Below are positions 1-9,811 of a stretch of 64,000 nt of DNA, in pieces. How positions within the stretch are numbered: the stretch's first letter is position 1; the number at the start of each line of letters is the position of its first letter. The stretch is from Seohaeicola zhoushanensis (GTDB lineage: Bacteria > Pseudomonadota > Alphaproteobacteria > Rhodobacterales > Rhodobacteraceae): NCBI RefSeq assembly GCF_014656415.1, contig NZ_BNCJ01000009.1, positions 62,001 to 126,000 of the forward strand. Reading direction: 5' to 3'. The translations under genes and the position numbers were made by a program. The notes below the pieces were generated by a model, which saw only the letters and a program-made list of their open reading frames with translations, was not told the DNA's origin and searched no databases.

Positions 1-1928
1 AGGCGTTCTGGCCTGCGCCGGAGGGCGGTGCCTGGCAATCGTGGCAGGCCTATGCCAGCCGCGACCTGACACCGGGCATAGCTGGCCTCGCCGGGTTCGC
101 GGCGCGCGTGGCGGCGATGCCCAGGGACGCGCGGGCCGCTTTCGCGGAGGCCTGCGACAGGCTCGGTCTGTTCTCGGAGGCGGCGCCGCTCTACTTTCAC
201 CGCCTGCTCGTGACCCTCTCGGGCTGGGGACAATACGCGCGCCATTTCGGCTGGCTGGCCGAGCGGGACGGGGGCCGGGACGACACGCTGTTCGAGCTGC
301 TGACTCTGCGCCTTGCCTGGGAGGTTGCCTTGCTGGAGGCGGGTGGCGCGGCGCGGGCCGAAGCATGGGAGCGGTTGAAAGCCGATTACACGGCGCCGAC
401 CGCGGTCGGGCCGGAGATGGTGATGGACGCGGCGCTGCAGGAGGCGGTCGACCGCAGCGGGGAGCGGCGGCTTGCCGAGGTGCTGGCCGGAGAGGCGGGG
501 CCGGATGAGGTGGGCCGCCCGGCGATTCAGGCGGCGTTCTGCATCGACGTTCGGTCCGAACGCCTGCGCCGCGCGCTCGAAACCGCCGATCCGACGATCC
601 GCACGATCGGTTTCGCGGGGTTCTTTGGGCTGCCGCTTCGCCACCGGGGCTTTGCCTCGGACAGCGTGGAGGCGCGCGCGCCGGTTCTGCTGGCGCCCGC
701 CATCGAGACCTTCGCGGGGGGCGATGCCGAGGCCGACAGGGGCGAGCGTGTCCGGCTGCGGGCGGTCCGGGCCTGGGGGCGTTTCAAGCGGGCGGCGGTC
801 TCGGCCTTTGCTTTTGTCGAGGCGGCGGGGCCGTTCTATGTCGGCAAGCTTGTCCGGGACGGTCTTGGCGTGGCGGCGGCTGCCTCGCAGGATCCGGCGC
901 CGGAACTGGACCTGCCGATTAGCGACCGGGTCGCAGCGGCGGAGAAGATCCTGCGGGCGATGTCGCTGACAGAGGGGTTCGCCCCGCTGGTCCTGATCTG
1001 CGGGCATGGCGCGCGGGTGACCAACGCGCCCCATGCCAGTGCTTTGCAGTGCGGTGCTTGCGGCGGCTTTGCGGGGGATGTCAACGCGCGGCTTCTGGCG
1101 AGGCTGTTGAATGACCGGGCGGTTCGCAGCGGGCTGGAGGCGAGGGGGTTCGCGATACCCGATGACACGCATTTCGTCGCCGGGCTGCATGATACGGTCT
1201 CGGATGAGGTCCAGTTGTTCGAGGAGAGGCTGCCCGCGAGCCACCGGGCGCAGGCCGAACGGCTTCGCGCCGCGCTTGGGATGGCGGGCGTGCTGAGCCG
1301 GACCGAGCGGGCGCGGGCGCTGCCGCGTGGAGCGGCCGGGAAACTGGGCTTGCGGGGGCGGGACTGGTCGGAGATCCGGCCCGAATGGGGGCTTGCCGGA
1401 TGCCGGGGGTTCATCGCCGCGCCGCGTGCCCGGACGGCTGGCCGGGATCTGGGCGGGCAGGTGTTCCTGCATGATTACGAATGGCGCCGGGACGAGGGGG
1501 CCGCGACGCTCGAACTGATCCTGAGCGCCCCGGTGGTGGTGGCGAGCTGGATTGCGTTGCAATACCACGGCTCGACCGTCGCGGCCGAGATCTTTGGCGC
1601 GGGCAACAAGCTGCTGCACAACGTGGTTGGCGGGATCGGCGTGCTGGAGGGCAACGGGGGGCCGCTGCGGGCCGGGCTGCCGTGGCAGTCGGTGCACGAC
1701 GGGGATGCGCCGCGGCACGTGCCGACGCGGCTGGTCGTTGCCGTCGAGGCGCCGGTCGAGATGATCGAGGCCGTCTTGGACCGCCAGCCCGGCGTTCGGG
1801 CGCTTTTCGACAACGGCTGGCTGGCGCTCGTGGCGATGGAGGGTACCGGCGGGTTCGGTCGCCGGTATGAAAAGGGCAGTTGGGCCGTCTGTTGCGCGGA
1901 TGAGGAGGCCATCTCTGCGGCTGCGTGA
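1..1928 (+). CDS. dabA: DabA-type inorganic carbon transporter subunit (DUF2309), 5' end missing
   Basis: The frame is open from the first bases of the window, so the start lies upstream; about 641 residues are visible. Two family hallmarks are present: FCIDVRSE near base 540, and a GHG...N...QCGACGG block near bases 1010-1075. Together they carry the Cys, Asp, His and Cys expected for the carbonic-anhydrase-like zinc site. DabA works with the membrane protein DabB to take up CO2/bicarbonate using ion-motive force (known of the family). dabB normally sits just upstream and would be outside this window. A hairpin follows the stop, separating it from nosR. Assignment is strong; the exact substrate and partner are inferred. 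Confidence 0.88.
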   Translation, partial: AFWPAPEGGAWQSWQAYASRDLTPGIAGLAGFAARVAAMPRDARAAFAEACDRLGLFSEAAPLYFHRLLVTLSGWGQYARHFGWLAERDGGRDDTLFELLTLRLAWEVALLEAGGAARAEAWERLKADYTAPTAVGPEMVMDAALQEAVDRSGERRLAEVLAGEAGPDEVGRPAIQAAFCIDVRSERLRRALETADPTIRTIGFAGFFGLPLRHRGFASDSVEARAPVLLAPAIETFAGGDAEADRGERVRLRAVRAWGRFKRAAVSAFAFVEAAGPFYVGKLVRDGLGVAAAASQDPAPELDLPISDRVAAAEKILRAMSLTEGFAPLVLICGHGARVTNAPHASALQCGACGGFAGDVNARLLARLLNDRAVRSGLEARGFAIPDDTHFVAGLHDTVSDEVQLFEERLPASHRAQAERLRAALGMAGVLSRTERARALPRGAAGKLGLRGRDWSEIRPEWGLAGCRGFIAAPRARTAGRDLGGQVFLHDYEWRRDEGAATLELILSAPVVVASWIALQYHGSTVAAEIFGAGNKLLHNVVGGIGVLEGNGGPLRAGLPWQSVHDGDAPRHVPTRLVVAVEAPVEMIEAVLDRQPGVRALFDNGWLALVAMEGTGGFGRRYEKGSWAVCCADEEAISAAA

Positions 1929-1955
1929 CGGCGTCGGGGCGCTGACAAGGAAACG

Positions 1956-1985
1956 GAGGCCGGGAGCGCTTGGGTTCCCGGCCTC
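1956..1985 (+). terminator. Hairpin terminator after dabA
   Basis: A perfect 10-bp stem (GAGGCCGGGA with TCCCGGCCTC) and 10-nt loop lie 28 bp after the dabA stop, with a TTTT run about 6 nt downstream. It insulates dabA from nosR, and argues against long upstream start codons for nosR. Confidence 0.7.
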
Positions 1986-2102
1986 GACCCGTTTTGCGGC
2001 TGTTAGGCGCGCCGGCGATCGAGGCTTTGTATTCCTGTGCCTGTGGCGGACATGCCCCGTGGCGTTCGCGACGGCTTCGGCATTCCGCATCCGCGAAGTT
2101 GT

Positions 2103-2116
2103 TTGCGCCAGAGCAA
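2103..2116. promoter_or_regulatory. FNR/NnrR-type box upstream of nosR
   Basis: TTGCGCCAGAGCAA fits TTG-N8-CAA, and with flanks reads TTTG...CAAA. It lies 57 bp before the chosen nosR start, a plausible activator position. The same pattern stands before pseudoazurin, nnrS and the DUF1858 gene. It is probably bound by the CRP/FNR protein encoded at 12587 or by a global FNR protein; binding is inferred. Confidence 0.72.
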
Positions 2117-2173
2117 ACTTGGCCCGCCGGACCCCTGCTAATCCCCGAGGAGAACAACACGGGGAACGGGCAG

Positions 2174-4372
2174 ATGCGGGTCGGAATTGCGAGAGCGGCG
2201 CTGGGACGGATCGGGGCGCATCTGATCGCCGCGATGGCCTGCCTGGCGCTGCTTGCCGGCAGCGGCGCGGCGGAGAGCCTGTTGCCGAAGTTCCTGGGCG
2301 AGGCCGATCCGGCGGAACTGGCCGCTGGCGCCGATGCCTTCGGCCCGGTCCGCGCCGATGCCGCGGTCGCGCCGGTGCTGAAGGCGGGCGAGACCGTGGC
2401 CTGGGCCTTCCTGACGTCGGACTGGGTGCCGACCACCGGTTATTCCGGCAAGCCGATCCACGTTCTGGCCGCCGTTTCGCCCGAGGCGGTGCTGACCGGG
2501 GTGAAGCTGGTCAAGCATTCCGAGCCGATCGTGCTGGTCGGCATCCCCGAGGCCCGCATCCGCGAGGTGACAGAAGGCTATAGCGGCCTCGACCTCGCCA
2601 AGGCGCAGGCGCATCACGATGCCGAGGATATCGACATCGTTTCGGGCGCGACGGTCACGATCATGGTGATCGACGATTCCATCCTGCGCGCCGGGATCAA
2701 GGTGGCCCAGGCGCTGGGCCTGGGCGGGTTCACCGCCGCCGCCCCCACCGGGCCGACCCGTGAGATCGACCCTGCGGCCGGCGAGGTCACGGACTGGCAG
2801 ACGCTGGCCGGGAACGGGGCGCTGCGCCGCTTCGTGCTCGATGTGGATACGGTCAACGCGGATTTCGCGGCGCTCGGTGACAAGCGCACCGCGAAGGCGG
2901 CGGAACCGGCGCCTGGCGACGACCACTATGTCGACCTCTGGGCGGCGCTGGTCAGCCAGCCAGCCATCGGCCGCAGCCTGCTGGGCGAGGCCGCCTTCGC
3001 CAACCTGCAGAAGCGCCTGAAGCAGGGTGACGAGGCCATCCTCCTGGCCGGCTCGGGGCGCTGGTCGTTCAAGGGGTCGGGCTATGTGCGCGGCGGCATC
3101 TTCGACCGCATCCAGGTGATCCAGGGCGAGATTTCGCACCGCTTCCGCGACCGCGAGCACAGCCGCGTGGTGACGCTCGCCGCGGAGGGTGCGCCGGAGT
3201 TCGCCGAGAAGGACATCTTCATCATCCCGGCAGCCGCCGGTTTCGACCCCGCCGCGCCCTGGCGGTTGCAGATGCTGGTTCAGCGCGCGGTCGGCCCGAT
3301 CGAGAAGGTCTTCCGCACCTACGAGCTGGCCTATGACATCCCGTCGCTCTACACCCGCGCGCTGGCCGCGGCGCCGCAGCCCGAGACGCGCGCAGAGGTG
3401 CAGGAGGGTGGCCGCGACGCCCTGTGGCTGCGGATCTGGGAGACCAAGCGGGTGCAGGTCATCACGCTGGCCGTGGCGCTGGCGCTGCTTTCGGGGATCT
3501 TCTTCTTCCAGCAGTTCGCCACCCGCAATGCCCGCACCTTTGCCGTGCTGCGCAACCTCTACCTGGTGTTCACGCTGGTCTTCCTTGGCTGGTACGCCAA
3601 CGCCCAGCTTTCGGTGGTGAACGTGCTGGCGGTCTTCTCGGCGATGTTCAGCGAGTTCCGCTGGGACACCTTCCTGATGGACCCGCTGATCTTCCTGCTC
3701 TGGTTCGCCACCGCCGCCGCCATCCTGTTCTGGGCGCGCGGGGCCTATTGCGGCTGGCTCTGCCCCTTCGGCGCTTTGCAGGAGCTGTCGAACAAGCTGG
3801 CCAGGCTGGCGCGGGTGCCGCAGGTCAAGCTGCCCTGGGGCCTGCACGAGCGGCTCTGGGCGGTGAAATACATCCTCTTCCTCGGCCTCTTCGGCATGTC
3901 GCTCTACTCGCTGGACCTGGCCGAGCATTACGCCGAGGTCGAGCCCTTCAAGACCGCGATCATCCTCAAGTTCGCGCGGCCGCTGCCCTATGTCCTCTTC
4001 GCGCTGGCGATGCTGCTGCCGGGGCTGTTCATCGAACGGTTCTACTGCCGCTATGTCTGCCCGCTTGGCGGCGGGCTGGCGATCCCGGCGCGGCTGCACA
4101 TGTTCCGCTGGCTCAAGCGGTACCGCGAGTGCGGCAACCCCTGCCAGCGTTGCGCGCAGGACTGCCCGGTCGAGGCGATCCATCCGACCGGCGAGATCAA
4201 CCCCAACGAATGCATCTCCTGCCTGAACTGCCAGGTGCTCTACCAGGACCACGCCCGCTGCCCGGTCGTGATCGCGAAGGACAAGCGCCGGGCGAAGGAC
4301 GCCCAATCGGCCGCCGCGCTGGCGGCCGCCACGGCCCGCGATCTCGGCGGGCACCCCAATGCACGACACTGA
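2174..4372 (+). CDS. nosR: NosR, membrane flavoprotein/iron-sulfur protein for N2O respiration
   Basis: 732 residues. After an N-terminal signal/membrane segment comes a periplasmic FMN-binding domain; SGATVT near base 2640 is the likely FMN attachment motif. A polytopic membrane region follows, with two CxxxCP motifs (CGWLCP and CRYVCP). The C-terminus is a cytoplasmic ferredoxin-like domain, with [13 protein letters not shown] and CISCLNCQ for two 4Fe-4S clusters. NosR is required for nosZ expression and for electron delivery to N2O reductase (known of the family). The ATG at 2174 was chosen because it begins the signal sequence and follows the FNR-type box; an upstream ATG at 1970 would lie inside the dabA terminator. 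nosZ follows after 22 bp. Confidence 0.96.
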   Translation: MRVGIARAALGRIGAHLIAAMACLALLAGSGAAESLLPKFLGEADPAELAAGADAFGPVRADAAVAPVLKAGETVAWAFLTSDWVPTTGYSGKPIHVLAAVSPEAVLTGVKLVKHSEPIVLVGIPEARIREVTEGYSGLDLAKAQAHHDAEDIDIVSGATVTIMVIDDSILRAGIKVAQALGLGGFTAAAPTGPTREIDPAAGEVTDWQTLAGNGALRRFVLDVDTVNADFAALGDKRTAKAAEPAPGDDHYVDLWAALVSQPAIGRSLLGEAAFANLQKRLKQGDEAILLAGSGRWSFKGSGYVRGGIFDRIQVIQGEISHRFRDREHSRVVTLAAEGAPEFAEKDIFIIPAAAGFDPAAPWRLQMLVQRAVGPIEKVFRTYELAYDIPSLYTRALAAAPQPETRAEVQEGGRDALWLRIWETKRVQVITLAVALALLSGIFFFQQFATRNARTFAVLRNLYLVFTLVFLGWYANAQLSVVNVLAVFSAMFSEFRWDTFLMDPLIFLLWFATAAAILFWARGAYCGWLCPFGALQELSNKLARLARVPQVKLPWGLHERLWAVKYILFLGLFGMSLYSLDLAEHYAEVEPFKTAIILKFARPLPYVLFALAMLLPGLFIERFYCRYVCPLGGGLAIPARLHMFRWLKRYRECGNPCQRCAQDCPVEAIHPTGEINPNECISCLNCQVLYQDHARCPVVIAKDKRRAKDAQSAAALAAATARDLGGHPNARH

Positions 4373-4394
4373 ACCCCTGAAAGGAGTGACTGAC

Positions 4395-6308
4395 ATGACC
4401 GATACGTCTGACAAGGCACAGGGACTGACCCGGCGCGGGCTGTTCCAGGGAACCGCGGGCGCGGCGCTGGCCGCCGGCGCCATCGGCGCGGGAGCCTTCG
4501 CGGGCCTGGGCGCCAGCCCGGCCCGTGCCGCCGGCAAGGCCGAGGTCGGCCCCGGCGAGCTCGACGAATATTATGGCTTCTGGTCCTCGGGCCAGTCGGG
4601 CGAGTTGCGCATCCTCGGCATCCCCTCGATGCGCGAGCTGATGCGGGTGCCGGTGTTCAACCGCTGCTCGGCCACCGGATGGGGCCAGACCAACGAGAGC
4701 CTGAAAATCCTGACCGAGGGGCTGCTGCCCGAGACCAAGGCTTATCTCGCCACGCAGGGCAAGGTGACCTACGACAACGGCGACCTGCACCACCCGCACA
4801 TGTCCTTCACCGAGGGCACCTATGACGGGCGCTACCTGTTCATGAACGACAAGGCCAACACCCGCGTGGCCCGTGTCCGCTGCGACGTGATGAAATGCGA
4901 CAAGATCATCGAGATCCCCAACGCGCATGACATCCACGGGATGCGGCCGCAGAAATATCCGCGCACCGGCTATATCTTCGCCAACTCGGAACACGAGGCA
5001 CCGCTGGTCAACGACGGCAAGGTGCTCGACGATCCGAGCCAGTATGTCAACATCTTCACCGCCATCGACGGCGATGCGATGGAAGTGGCCTGGCAGGTGA
5101 TCGTCTCGGGCAACCTCGACAACGTCGACTGCGACTACCAGGGCAACTACGCCTTCTCCTCGTCCTACAACTCGGAGATGGGGATGGACCTGGCCGGGAT
5201 GACGGCCAACGAGATGGATCACTGCGTGATCTTCGACATCAAGGCCATCGAGGCCGGGATCGCCGCCGGCGACTTCCAGGAACTGAACGGCGTCAAGGTG
5301 GTTGACGGGCGCAAGGACAGCGGCAAGCCCTATACCCGCTACGTGCCGATCCCGAACTCGCCGCACGGTGTCAACACGGCGCCTGACAGGAAGCACGTCG
5401 TCATCAACGGCAAGCTCTCGCCCACCGTCTCGGTGATCGACGTGACCAGGATCCCGCCGCTGTTCTCCGAGAACGCCGACCCGCGTTCCTGCATCGTGGC
5501 CGAGCCGGAACTGGGCCTTGGCCCGCTCCACACCGCCTATGACGCCGAGGGCAACGCCTTTACCACGCTGTTCCTCGACAGCCAGGTGGTGAAGTGGAAC
5601 ATCGACAAGGCGATCCGCAAGTATGCGGGCGAGGATGTCGATCCGATCATCTCGAAGGTCGATGTCGCCTATCAGCCGGGGCACAACTCCACCTCGATGG
5701 GCGAAACCGCCGAGGCGGATGGCAAGTGGCTGATCTCGATGAACAAGTTCTCGAAGGACCGGTTCCTCAACGTCGGCCCGCTGAAGCCCGAGAACGAGCA
5801 GCTGATCGACATTTCGGGCGACGAGATGAAGGTGGTGCATGACGGCCCGACCTTCGCCGAGCCGCATGACTCGATCATCGTGCACGCCTCCAAGGTGAAC
5901 CCGGCGACGGTCTGGAACCGCGACGACCCGATGTGGGATGCGGCGCGCAAGCAGGCCGAGGCCGATGGTGTCGATCTCGACTATGCCGGCGACGTGATCC
6001 GGGATGGCAACAAGGTGCGGGTCTACATGCATTCGGTCGCACCGGCCTTCAGCCTCGACAAGTTCGAGGTGATGCAGGGCGACGAGGTGACGATCTATGT
6101 CACCAACATGGACGAGATCGAGGACCTGACCCACGGCTTCTGCCTGTCCAACCACGGCATCGCCATGGAGATCGGGCCGCAGGCGACCGCCTCGGTCACC
6201 TTCGTCGCCGACCGGCCGGGCGTGCACTGGTACTACTGCCAGTGGTTCTGCCACGCGCTCCACATGGAGATGCGCGGACGGATGCTGGTCAAGCCGCGCG
6301 CAGCCTGA
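4395..6308 (+). CDS. nosZ: Nitrous-oxide reductase, Tat-exported (clade I)
   Basis: 637 residues. It reduces N2O to N2 in the periplasm. A twin-arginine signal (TRRGLF, residues 12-17) ending near ASPARA marks folded export and clade I. CuZ ligands begin with the pair His132-His133 in DLHHPHMSF. The C-terminal cupredoxin domain has the CuA set Cys615, Trp617, Cys619, His623 and Met626 in [12 protein letters not shown]. The protein looks complete. AAGGAG stands 9 nt before the ATG, which favours this start over an in-frame ATG at 4359 inside nosR. It is the catalytic gene of the nos operon. Confidence 0.98.
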   Translation: MTDTSDKAQGLTRRGLFQGTAGAALAAGAIGAGAFAGLGASPARAAGKAEVGPGELDEYYGFWSSGQSGELRILGIPSMRELMRVPVFNRCSATGWGQTNESLKILTEGLLPETKAYLATQGKVTYDNGDLHHPHMSFTEGTYDGRYLFMNDKANTRVARVRCDVMKCDKIIEIPNAHDIHGMRPQKYPRTGYIFANSEHEAPLVNDGKVLDDPSQYVNIFTAIDGDAMEVAWQVIVSGNLDNVDCDYQGNYAFSSSYNSEMGMDLAGMTANEMDHCVIFDIKAIEAGIAAGDFQELNGVKVVDGRKDSGKPYTRYVPIPNSPHGVNTAPDRKHVVINGKLSPTVSVIDVTRIPPLFSENADPRSCIVAEPELGLGPLHTAYDAEGNAFTTLFLDSQVVKWNIDKAIRKYAGEDVDPIISKVDVAYQPGHNSTSMGETAEADGKWLISMNKFSKDRFLNVGPLKPENEQLIDISGDEMKVVHDGPTFAEPHDSIIVHASKVNPATVWNRDDPMWDAARKQAEADGVDLDYAGDVIRDGNKVRVYMHSVAPAFSLDKFEVMQGDEVTIYVTNMDEIEDLTHGFCLSNHGIAMEIGPQATASVTFVADRPGVHWYYCQWFCHALHMEMRGRMLVKPRAA

Positions 6309-6319
6309 GGGAGGGCGAG

Positions 6320-7570
6320 ATGCGTTTCCCGGTTCTGCTCGGCGCGTTCCTGCTTTTGGCCGGCGGTCTCGCCGCCGCCGAGCGCGGCGTGCCGGCGGAG
6401 CCGGGGGCGCTGGCGCGCGCCCTCGCCGGGGCTAGCCCCGGCGATGTGCTCCTGCTGGCTCCGGGTGACCACCCGGGGCCGGTCATAATCGACAAGCCGC
6501 TGGTGCTGACGGGGCAGGGCGCAAGGGTCGTCGGCCACGGCGTAGGCACCGTGATCCGCATCGAGGCCGACGACGTGCGCATCGAGCGCCTGGAGATCAC
6601 CGGATCGGGCCGGCGCCTGGACGAGCTCGACAGCGGCATCGCCATCGGCAAGGGCCGCAGGCGGGCCGAGGTCATCGGCAACCGGATCGTCGGCAACCTG
6701 ATCGGCGTCGACGTGCAGGGCGGCCTCGACGCCACCGTGCGCGGCAATACGATCATCGGCCGCGACGACCTGCGCCGCCCCGAGATGGGGCCCGGCATCT
6801 ATGTCTGGAACGCGCCCGGCCTGCTGGTCGAGGGGAACGACATCAGCCGTGGCCGCGACGGGGTATTCATCACCACCTCGAGCCATGCCACCTATCGCGG
6901 CAACCGCTTTGCCGACCTGCGGTTTGCCTTCCACTCGATGTATGCCAACGACATCGAGGTTGCCGGCAACATCTCGCGTGGCAACCACATGGGCTTTGCC
7001 TTCATGTATTCCAACGACGTGCGCGCCTCGGGCAACCTGTCGGAGGGCGACACCACGCACGGCTTCTTCATGAACTTCGTCAACCGCGCGGCTCTCGATC
7101 ACAACGAGGTGCGCGAGGGCGGCGAGAAGTGTCTCTTCGTCTACAATTCCAACCGCAACACCATCCGTTTTAACCGCCTCTCGGGCTGCGAGATCGGCAT
7201 CCACTTTACCGGCGGCTCAATGGACAACGTGGTCTCGGACAATGCGGTCGAGGACAACCGCACCCAGGTCAAGTATGTCGGGGCGCGGTGGCTGGAATGG
7301 TCCGAGAAAGGGCGCGGCAACTACTGGTCGGACCATGTCGCCTTTGACATCGACGGCGACGGCCGGGCCGACAGCCCCTATCGCCCGAACGACGCCATCG
7401 ACCAGGTGATGTGGACCCAGCCCATGGCCAAGCTGCTGATGGGCGCGCCCGCGATGCAGCTGGTGCGCTGGTCGCAGTCGCGCTTTCCCGGCCTGCTGCC
7501 GGGCGGTGTCACCGACAGCGCGCCGCTGCTCACTCCGGCGGGCGCAGGACTTGCAGGAGTATCGCAATGA
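6320..7570 (+). CDS. nosD: NosD, periplasmic beta-helix copper-site maturation protein
   Basis: 416 residues with an N-terminal signal peptide (MRFPVLLGAFLLLAGGLAAA). The body consists of repeated right-handed beta-helix (CASH/NosD) rungs rich in Asn and Gly, for example GNRIVGNLIGVDVQGG. NosD works with the ABC transporter NosFY in assembling the copper centres of NosZ (known). A GAGGGAGGG ribosome site precedes the ATG, 11 bp after nosZ. The stop overlaps the nosF start by 4 bp, indicating translational coupling. Confidence 0.95.
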   Translation: MRFPVLLGAFLLLAGGLAAAERGVPAEPGALARALAGASPGDVLLLAPGDHPGPVIIDKPLVLTGQGARVVGHGVGTVIRIEADDVRIERLEITGSGRRLDELDSGIAIGKGRRRAEVIGNRIVGNLIGVDVQGGLDATVRGNTIIGRDDLRRPEMGPGIYVWNAPGLLVEGNDISRGRDGVFITTSSHATYRGNRFADLRFAFHSMYANDIEVAGNISRGNHMGFAFMYSNDVRASGNLSEGDTTHGFFMNFVNRAALDHNEVREGGEKCLFVYNSNRNTIRFNRLSGCEIGIHFTGGSMDNVVSDNAVEDNRTQVKYVGARWLEWSEKGRGNYWSDHVAFDIDGDGRADSPYRPNDAIDQVMWTQPMAKLLMGAPAMQLVRWSQSRFPGLLPGGVTDSAPLLTPAGAGLAGVSQ

Positions 7571-8460
7571 CCATGCTTGACGTGCGCGACCTGACCGTGC
7601 GTTTCGGCGGTTTCACCGCCCTCGACGGCCTGTCGCTTTCGGTGGCGCCGGGCGAGACGCTCGCCTTGCTCGGCCACAACGGGGCGGGCAAGTCGACTTT
7701 CTTCCGCTCGGTGCTCGGCTTCCTGAAGCCAGCGGCGGGCCAGCTGAGCATCGGCGGCCACCTTCCCGGCAGCGCCGCTGCGCGCGGGTTGGTCAGCTAT
7801 CTGCCCGAGAATGTCGTCTTTCATCGCGCCCTCACCGGCCTCGAAGTCCTGAGCTTCTTCGCGCGGCTGCGCGGCGAGCCGGTGTCGGTGGTGATGCCGC
7901 TGCTGGAGAAAGTCGGCGTGGCCCATGCCGCCCGCCGCCCGGTCGGCACCTGGTCGAAGGGGATGCGCCAGAGGCTCGGGCTGGCGCAGGCGCTGATCGG
8001 TGCGCCGGGCCTGCTGCTGCTGGACGAGCCGACCTCGGGCCTCGACCCGGTCTCGCGCCGCGACTTCTATGCGCTGATCGCCGAGGTGGCGGGGCGGGGC
8101 GCGGCGGTGGTGCTGTCGTCGCACGGGCTGGAGGAGGTCGAGAACCGCACCGACCGTGTCGCGATCCTCTCGGCCGGGCGGCTGGTCGCACAGGGGCCGC
8201 TGGCGGCGCTGGCCGAGGCCGCCGCGCTGCGGGCGCAGATCCGCGTCACCGCCCGTGCCGGGCAGGCCGATGCACTGCAGACACGCTTTGGCGGCACCCG
8301 TTTCAACGGCACGGCGCTGGAGCTGTCCTGCGACATGAAGCTGAAGTTCGACCTGGTCCGGCGGATCGCGGCCGATGAAGGCGTGGCGGACATCGAGGTT
8401 CGCCTGCCCAGCCTGAACGACGTCTATCGCTTCTATTCCGACAACGGAGGCCGGTCATGA
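7567..8460 (+). CDS. nosF: NosF, ABC transporter ATP-binding protein
   Basis: 297 residues. Walker A is GHNGAGKST, the signature is SKGMRQR (a divergent LSGGQ), Walker B is LLLLDEP, and the switch His is in SSHGLEE. It powers the NosDFY complex needed for NosZ copper-site assembly. The start overlaps the nosD stop as ATGA; a second ATG two codons later is possible. The stop overlaps nosY by 4 bp. Confidence 0.95.
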   Translation: MTMLDVRDLTVRFGGFTALDGLSLSVAPGETLALLGHNGAGKSTFFRSVLGFLKPAAGQLSIGGHLPGSAAARGLVSYLPENVVFHRALTGLEVLSFFARLRGEPVSVVMPLLEKVGVAHAARRPVGTWSKGMRQRLGLAQALIGAPGLLLLDEPTSGLDPVSRRDFYALIAEVAGRGAAVVLSSHGLEEVENRTDRVAILSAGRLVAQGPLAALAEAAALRAQIRVTARAGQADALQTRFGGTRFNGTALELSCDMKLKFDLVRRIAADEGVADIEVRLPSLNDVYRFYSDNGGRS

Positions 8461-9290
8461 CCCCGCTTCTTCGCATCGCCGCCGTCACCGGCCAGGAGTT
8501 CCGCATCGCCCGGCGCAACCGCTGGGCAGTGCTGGCAACCGTGCTGATGACGGTCTTTGCCCTTGCCCTGGCGCTGTTTGCCATCGGGCAGGTCGGGCAG
8601 ACCCGCACCGATACGCTGACCCTGACCGCCGCGAGCCTCGCCACGCTGGCGGTCTACCTGATCCCGCTGCTGGCGCTGCTGATCTCCTACGACGCGCTGG
8701 CGGGAGAGATCGACCGCGGCACCCTGGCCCTGGCACTGGCGACGCCGCTGGGGCGGGCCGAGTTGTTCCTCGGCAAGCTGGTGGCGCAGTGCCTGGTGGT
8801 GGGTCTTGCGATCCTGACCGCCTTCGCCGCCTCGGTGCTGCTGGTGGCGGCGACGACCGGTGTGACGGGGCCGGGCCTGCTCGCCTGGCTGCGCCTTGGG
8901 CTCACCAGCCTCGCGCTCGGCGCGGTCTTTGCCGCGCTTGGACTGCTGATCTCGGTCGGCGCGCGGCGCACCGGCACCGCGGCGGCGCTGGCGGTGGGGG
9001 TCTGGCTGGTCTTCGTGGTGCTCTATGACGTCGCCTTGCTGGGCGCGGTGATCGCCGCGGGTGACAGCGGCTTCACCACCGACATCTTCCCCTGGCTGGT
9101 GCTGGCAAACCCGGCCGATGCCTTCCGCCTCTACAACCTGGTCCAGCTCGACGGTGCGCCGGTTGCCGGCATCGACGGGCTGGCCCGGACCCTGCCTGTT
9201 CCGCCCGCCGCCGCGCTGGTGCCGCTGGCCCTCTGGGCCGTTGCGGCGCTGGCCGGCGGGCTGGCCCTGATCCGGAGACTCGTGCCATGA
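8457..9290 (+). CDS. nosY: NosY, ABC transporter permease
   Basis: 277 residues with about six hydrophobic segments, starting near residue 25 and ending close to the C-terminus. It has the ABC-2 type layout typical of NosY. It pairs with NosF and with periplasmic NosD to supply or activate the sulfur/copper cluster of NosZ (known of the complex). It overlaps both neighbours by 4 bp (ATGA). Confidence 0.94.
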   Translation: MTPLLRIAAVTGQEFRIARRNRWAVLATVLMTVFALALALFAIGQVGQTRTDTLTLTAASLATLAVYLIPLLALLISYDALAGEIDRGTLALALATPLGRAELFLGKLVAQCLVVGLAILTAFAASVLLVAATTGVTGPGLLAWLRLGLTSLALGAVFAALGLLISVGARRTGTAAALAVGVWLVFVVLYDVALLGAVIAAGDSGFTTDIFPWLVLANPADAFRLYNLVQLDGAPVAGIDGLARTLPVPPAAALVPLALWAVAALAGGLALIRRLVP

Positions 9291-9811
9291 AGCCGCTGCT
9301 GATCCTCACCCTTGCCCTCGGGCTCGTCGCCTGCCGCGAGGACGCCGACGAGCTGCCCGGCCCGCTGGCGATGACCGACGAGGCGCTGGGCCATTACTGC
9401 CAGATGTATCTCGCCGACCACCCCGGCCCGAAGGCGCAGGTCTTCGTCGAAGGCTATGCCCAGCCGTTCTGGTTCAGCCAGGTCGGCGATGCCGCCGCCT
9501 TCCGCGCCGACCGCGAGAAGCCGGCGGCGATCGTCGTGACATATGTCTCGGACATGGGCCGCGCCGAAAGCTGGGGCGAACCCGGTATCGACAACTGGAT
9601 CGCCGCCGACACCGCGCATTTTGTCATCGGAAGCCGCGTCAGTGGCGGCATGGGGCTGCCCGAGGCGGTGCCCTTCGCCTCCGAGGCTGCCGCGCAGGGC
9701 TGGGCGGCCGAGAACGGCGGCCGCGTGGTCGCCTGGGCCGAGGTGCCCGATGACCTCATCCGCAGCGGCGCCCTTTCCGCCAACCTGCCTCACCAGGGAC
9801 ATTCGAAATGA
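9287..9811 (+). CDS. nosL: NosL, outer-membrane copper chaperone lipoprotein
   Basis: 174 residues. A lipoprotein signal ends in the lipobox LVAC (Cys16). The CQM motif in HYCQMYL is a likely Cu(I) site, and a conserved Met lies in YVSDM. NosL delivers copper to apo-NosZ through NosDFY (known). It overlaps nosY and nosX by 4 bp each, consistent with one translationally coupled nosDFYLX block. Confidence 0.94.
   Translation: MKPLLILTLALGLVACREDADELPGPLAMTDEALGHYCQMYLADHPGPKAQVFVEGYAQPFWFSQVGDAAAFRADREKPAAIVVTYVSDMGRAESWGEPGIDNWIAADTAHFVIGSRVSGGMGLPEAVPFASEAAAQGWAAENGGRVVAWAEVPDDLIRSGALSANLPHQGHSK

Noticed and set aside
1970-2173. N-terminal extension of NosR
   Set aside because: The extension would begin inside the dabA terminator and cross the FNR-type box; a signal-like sequence starts at 2174.
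2138-6263. Long - strand frames opposite nosR and nosZ (799 and 688 residues)
   Set aside because: Both are antisense shadows of strongly identified genes, with His/Arg/Asp-rich low-complexity translations.
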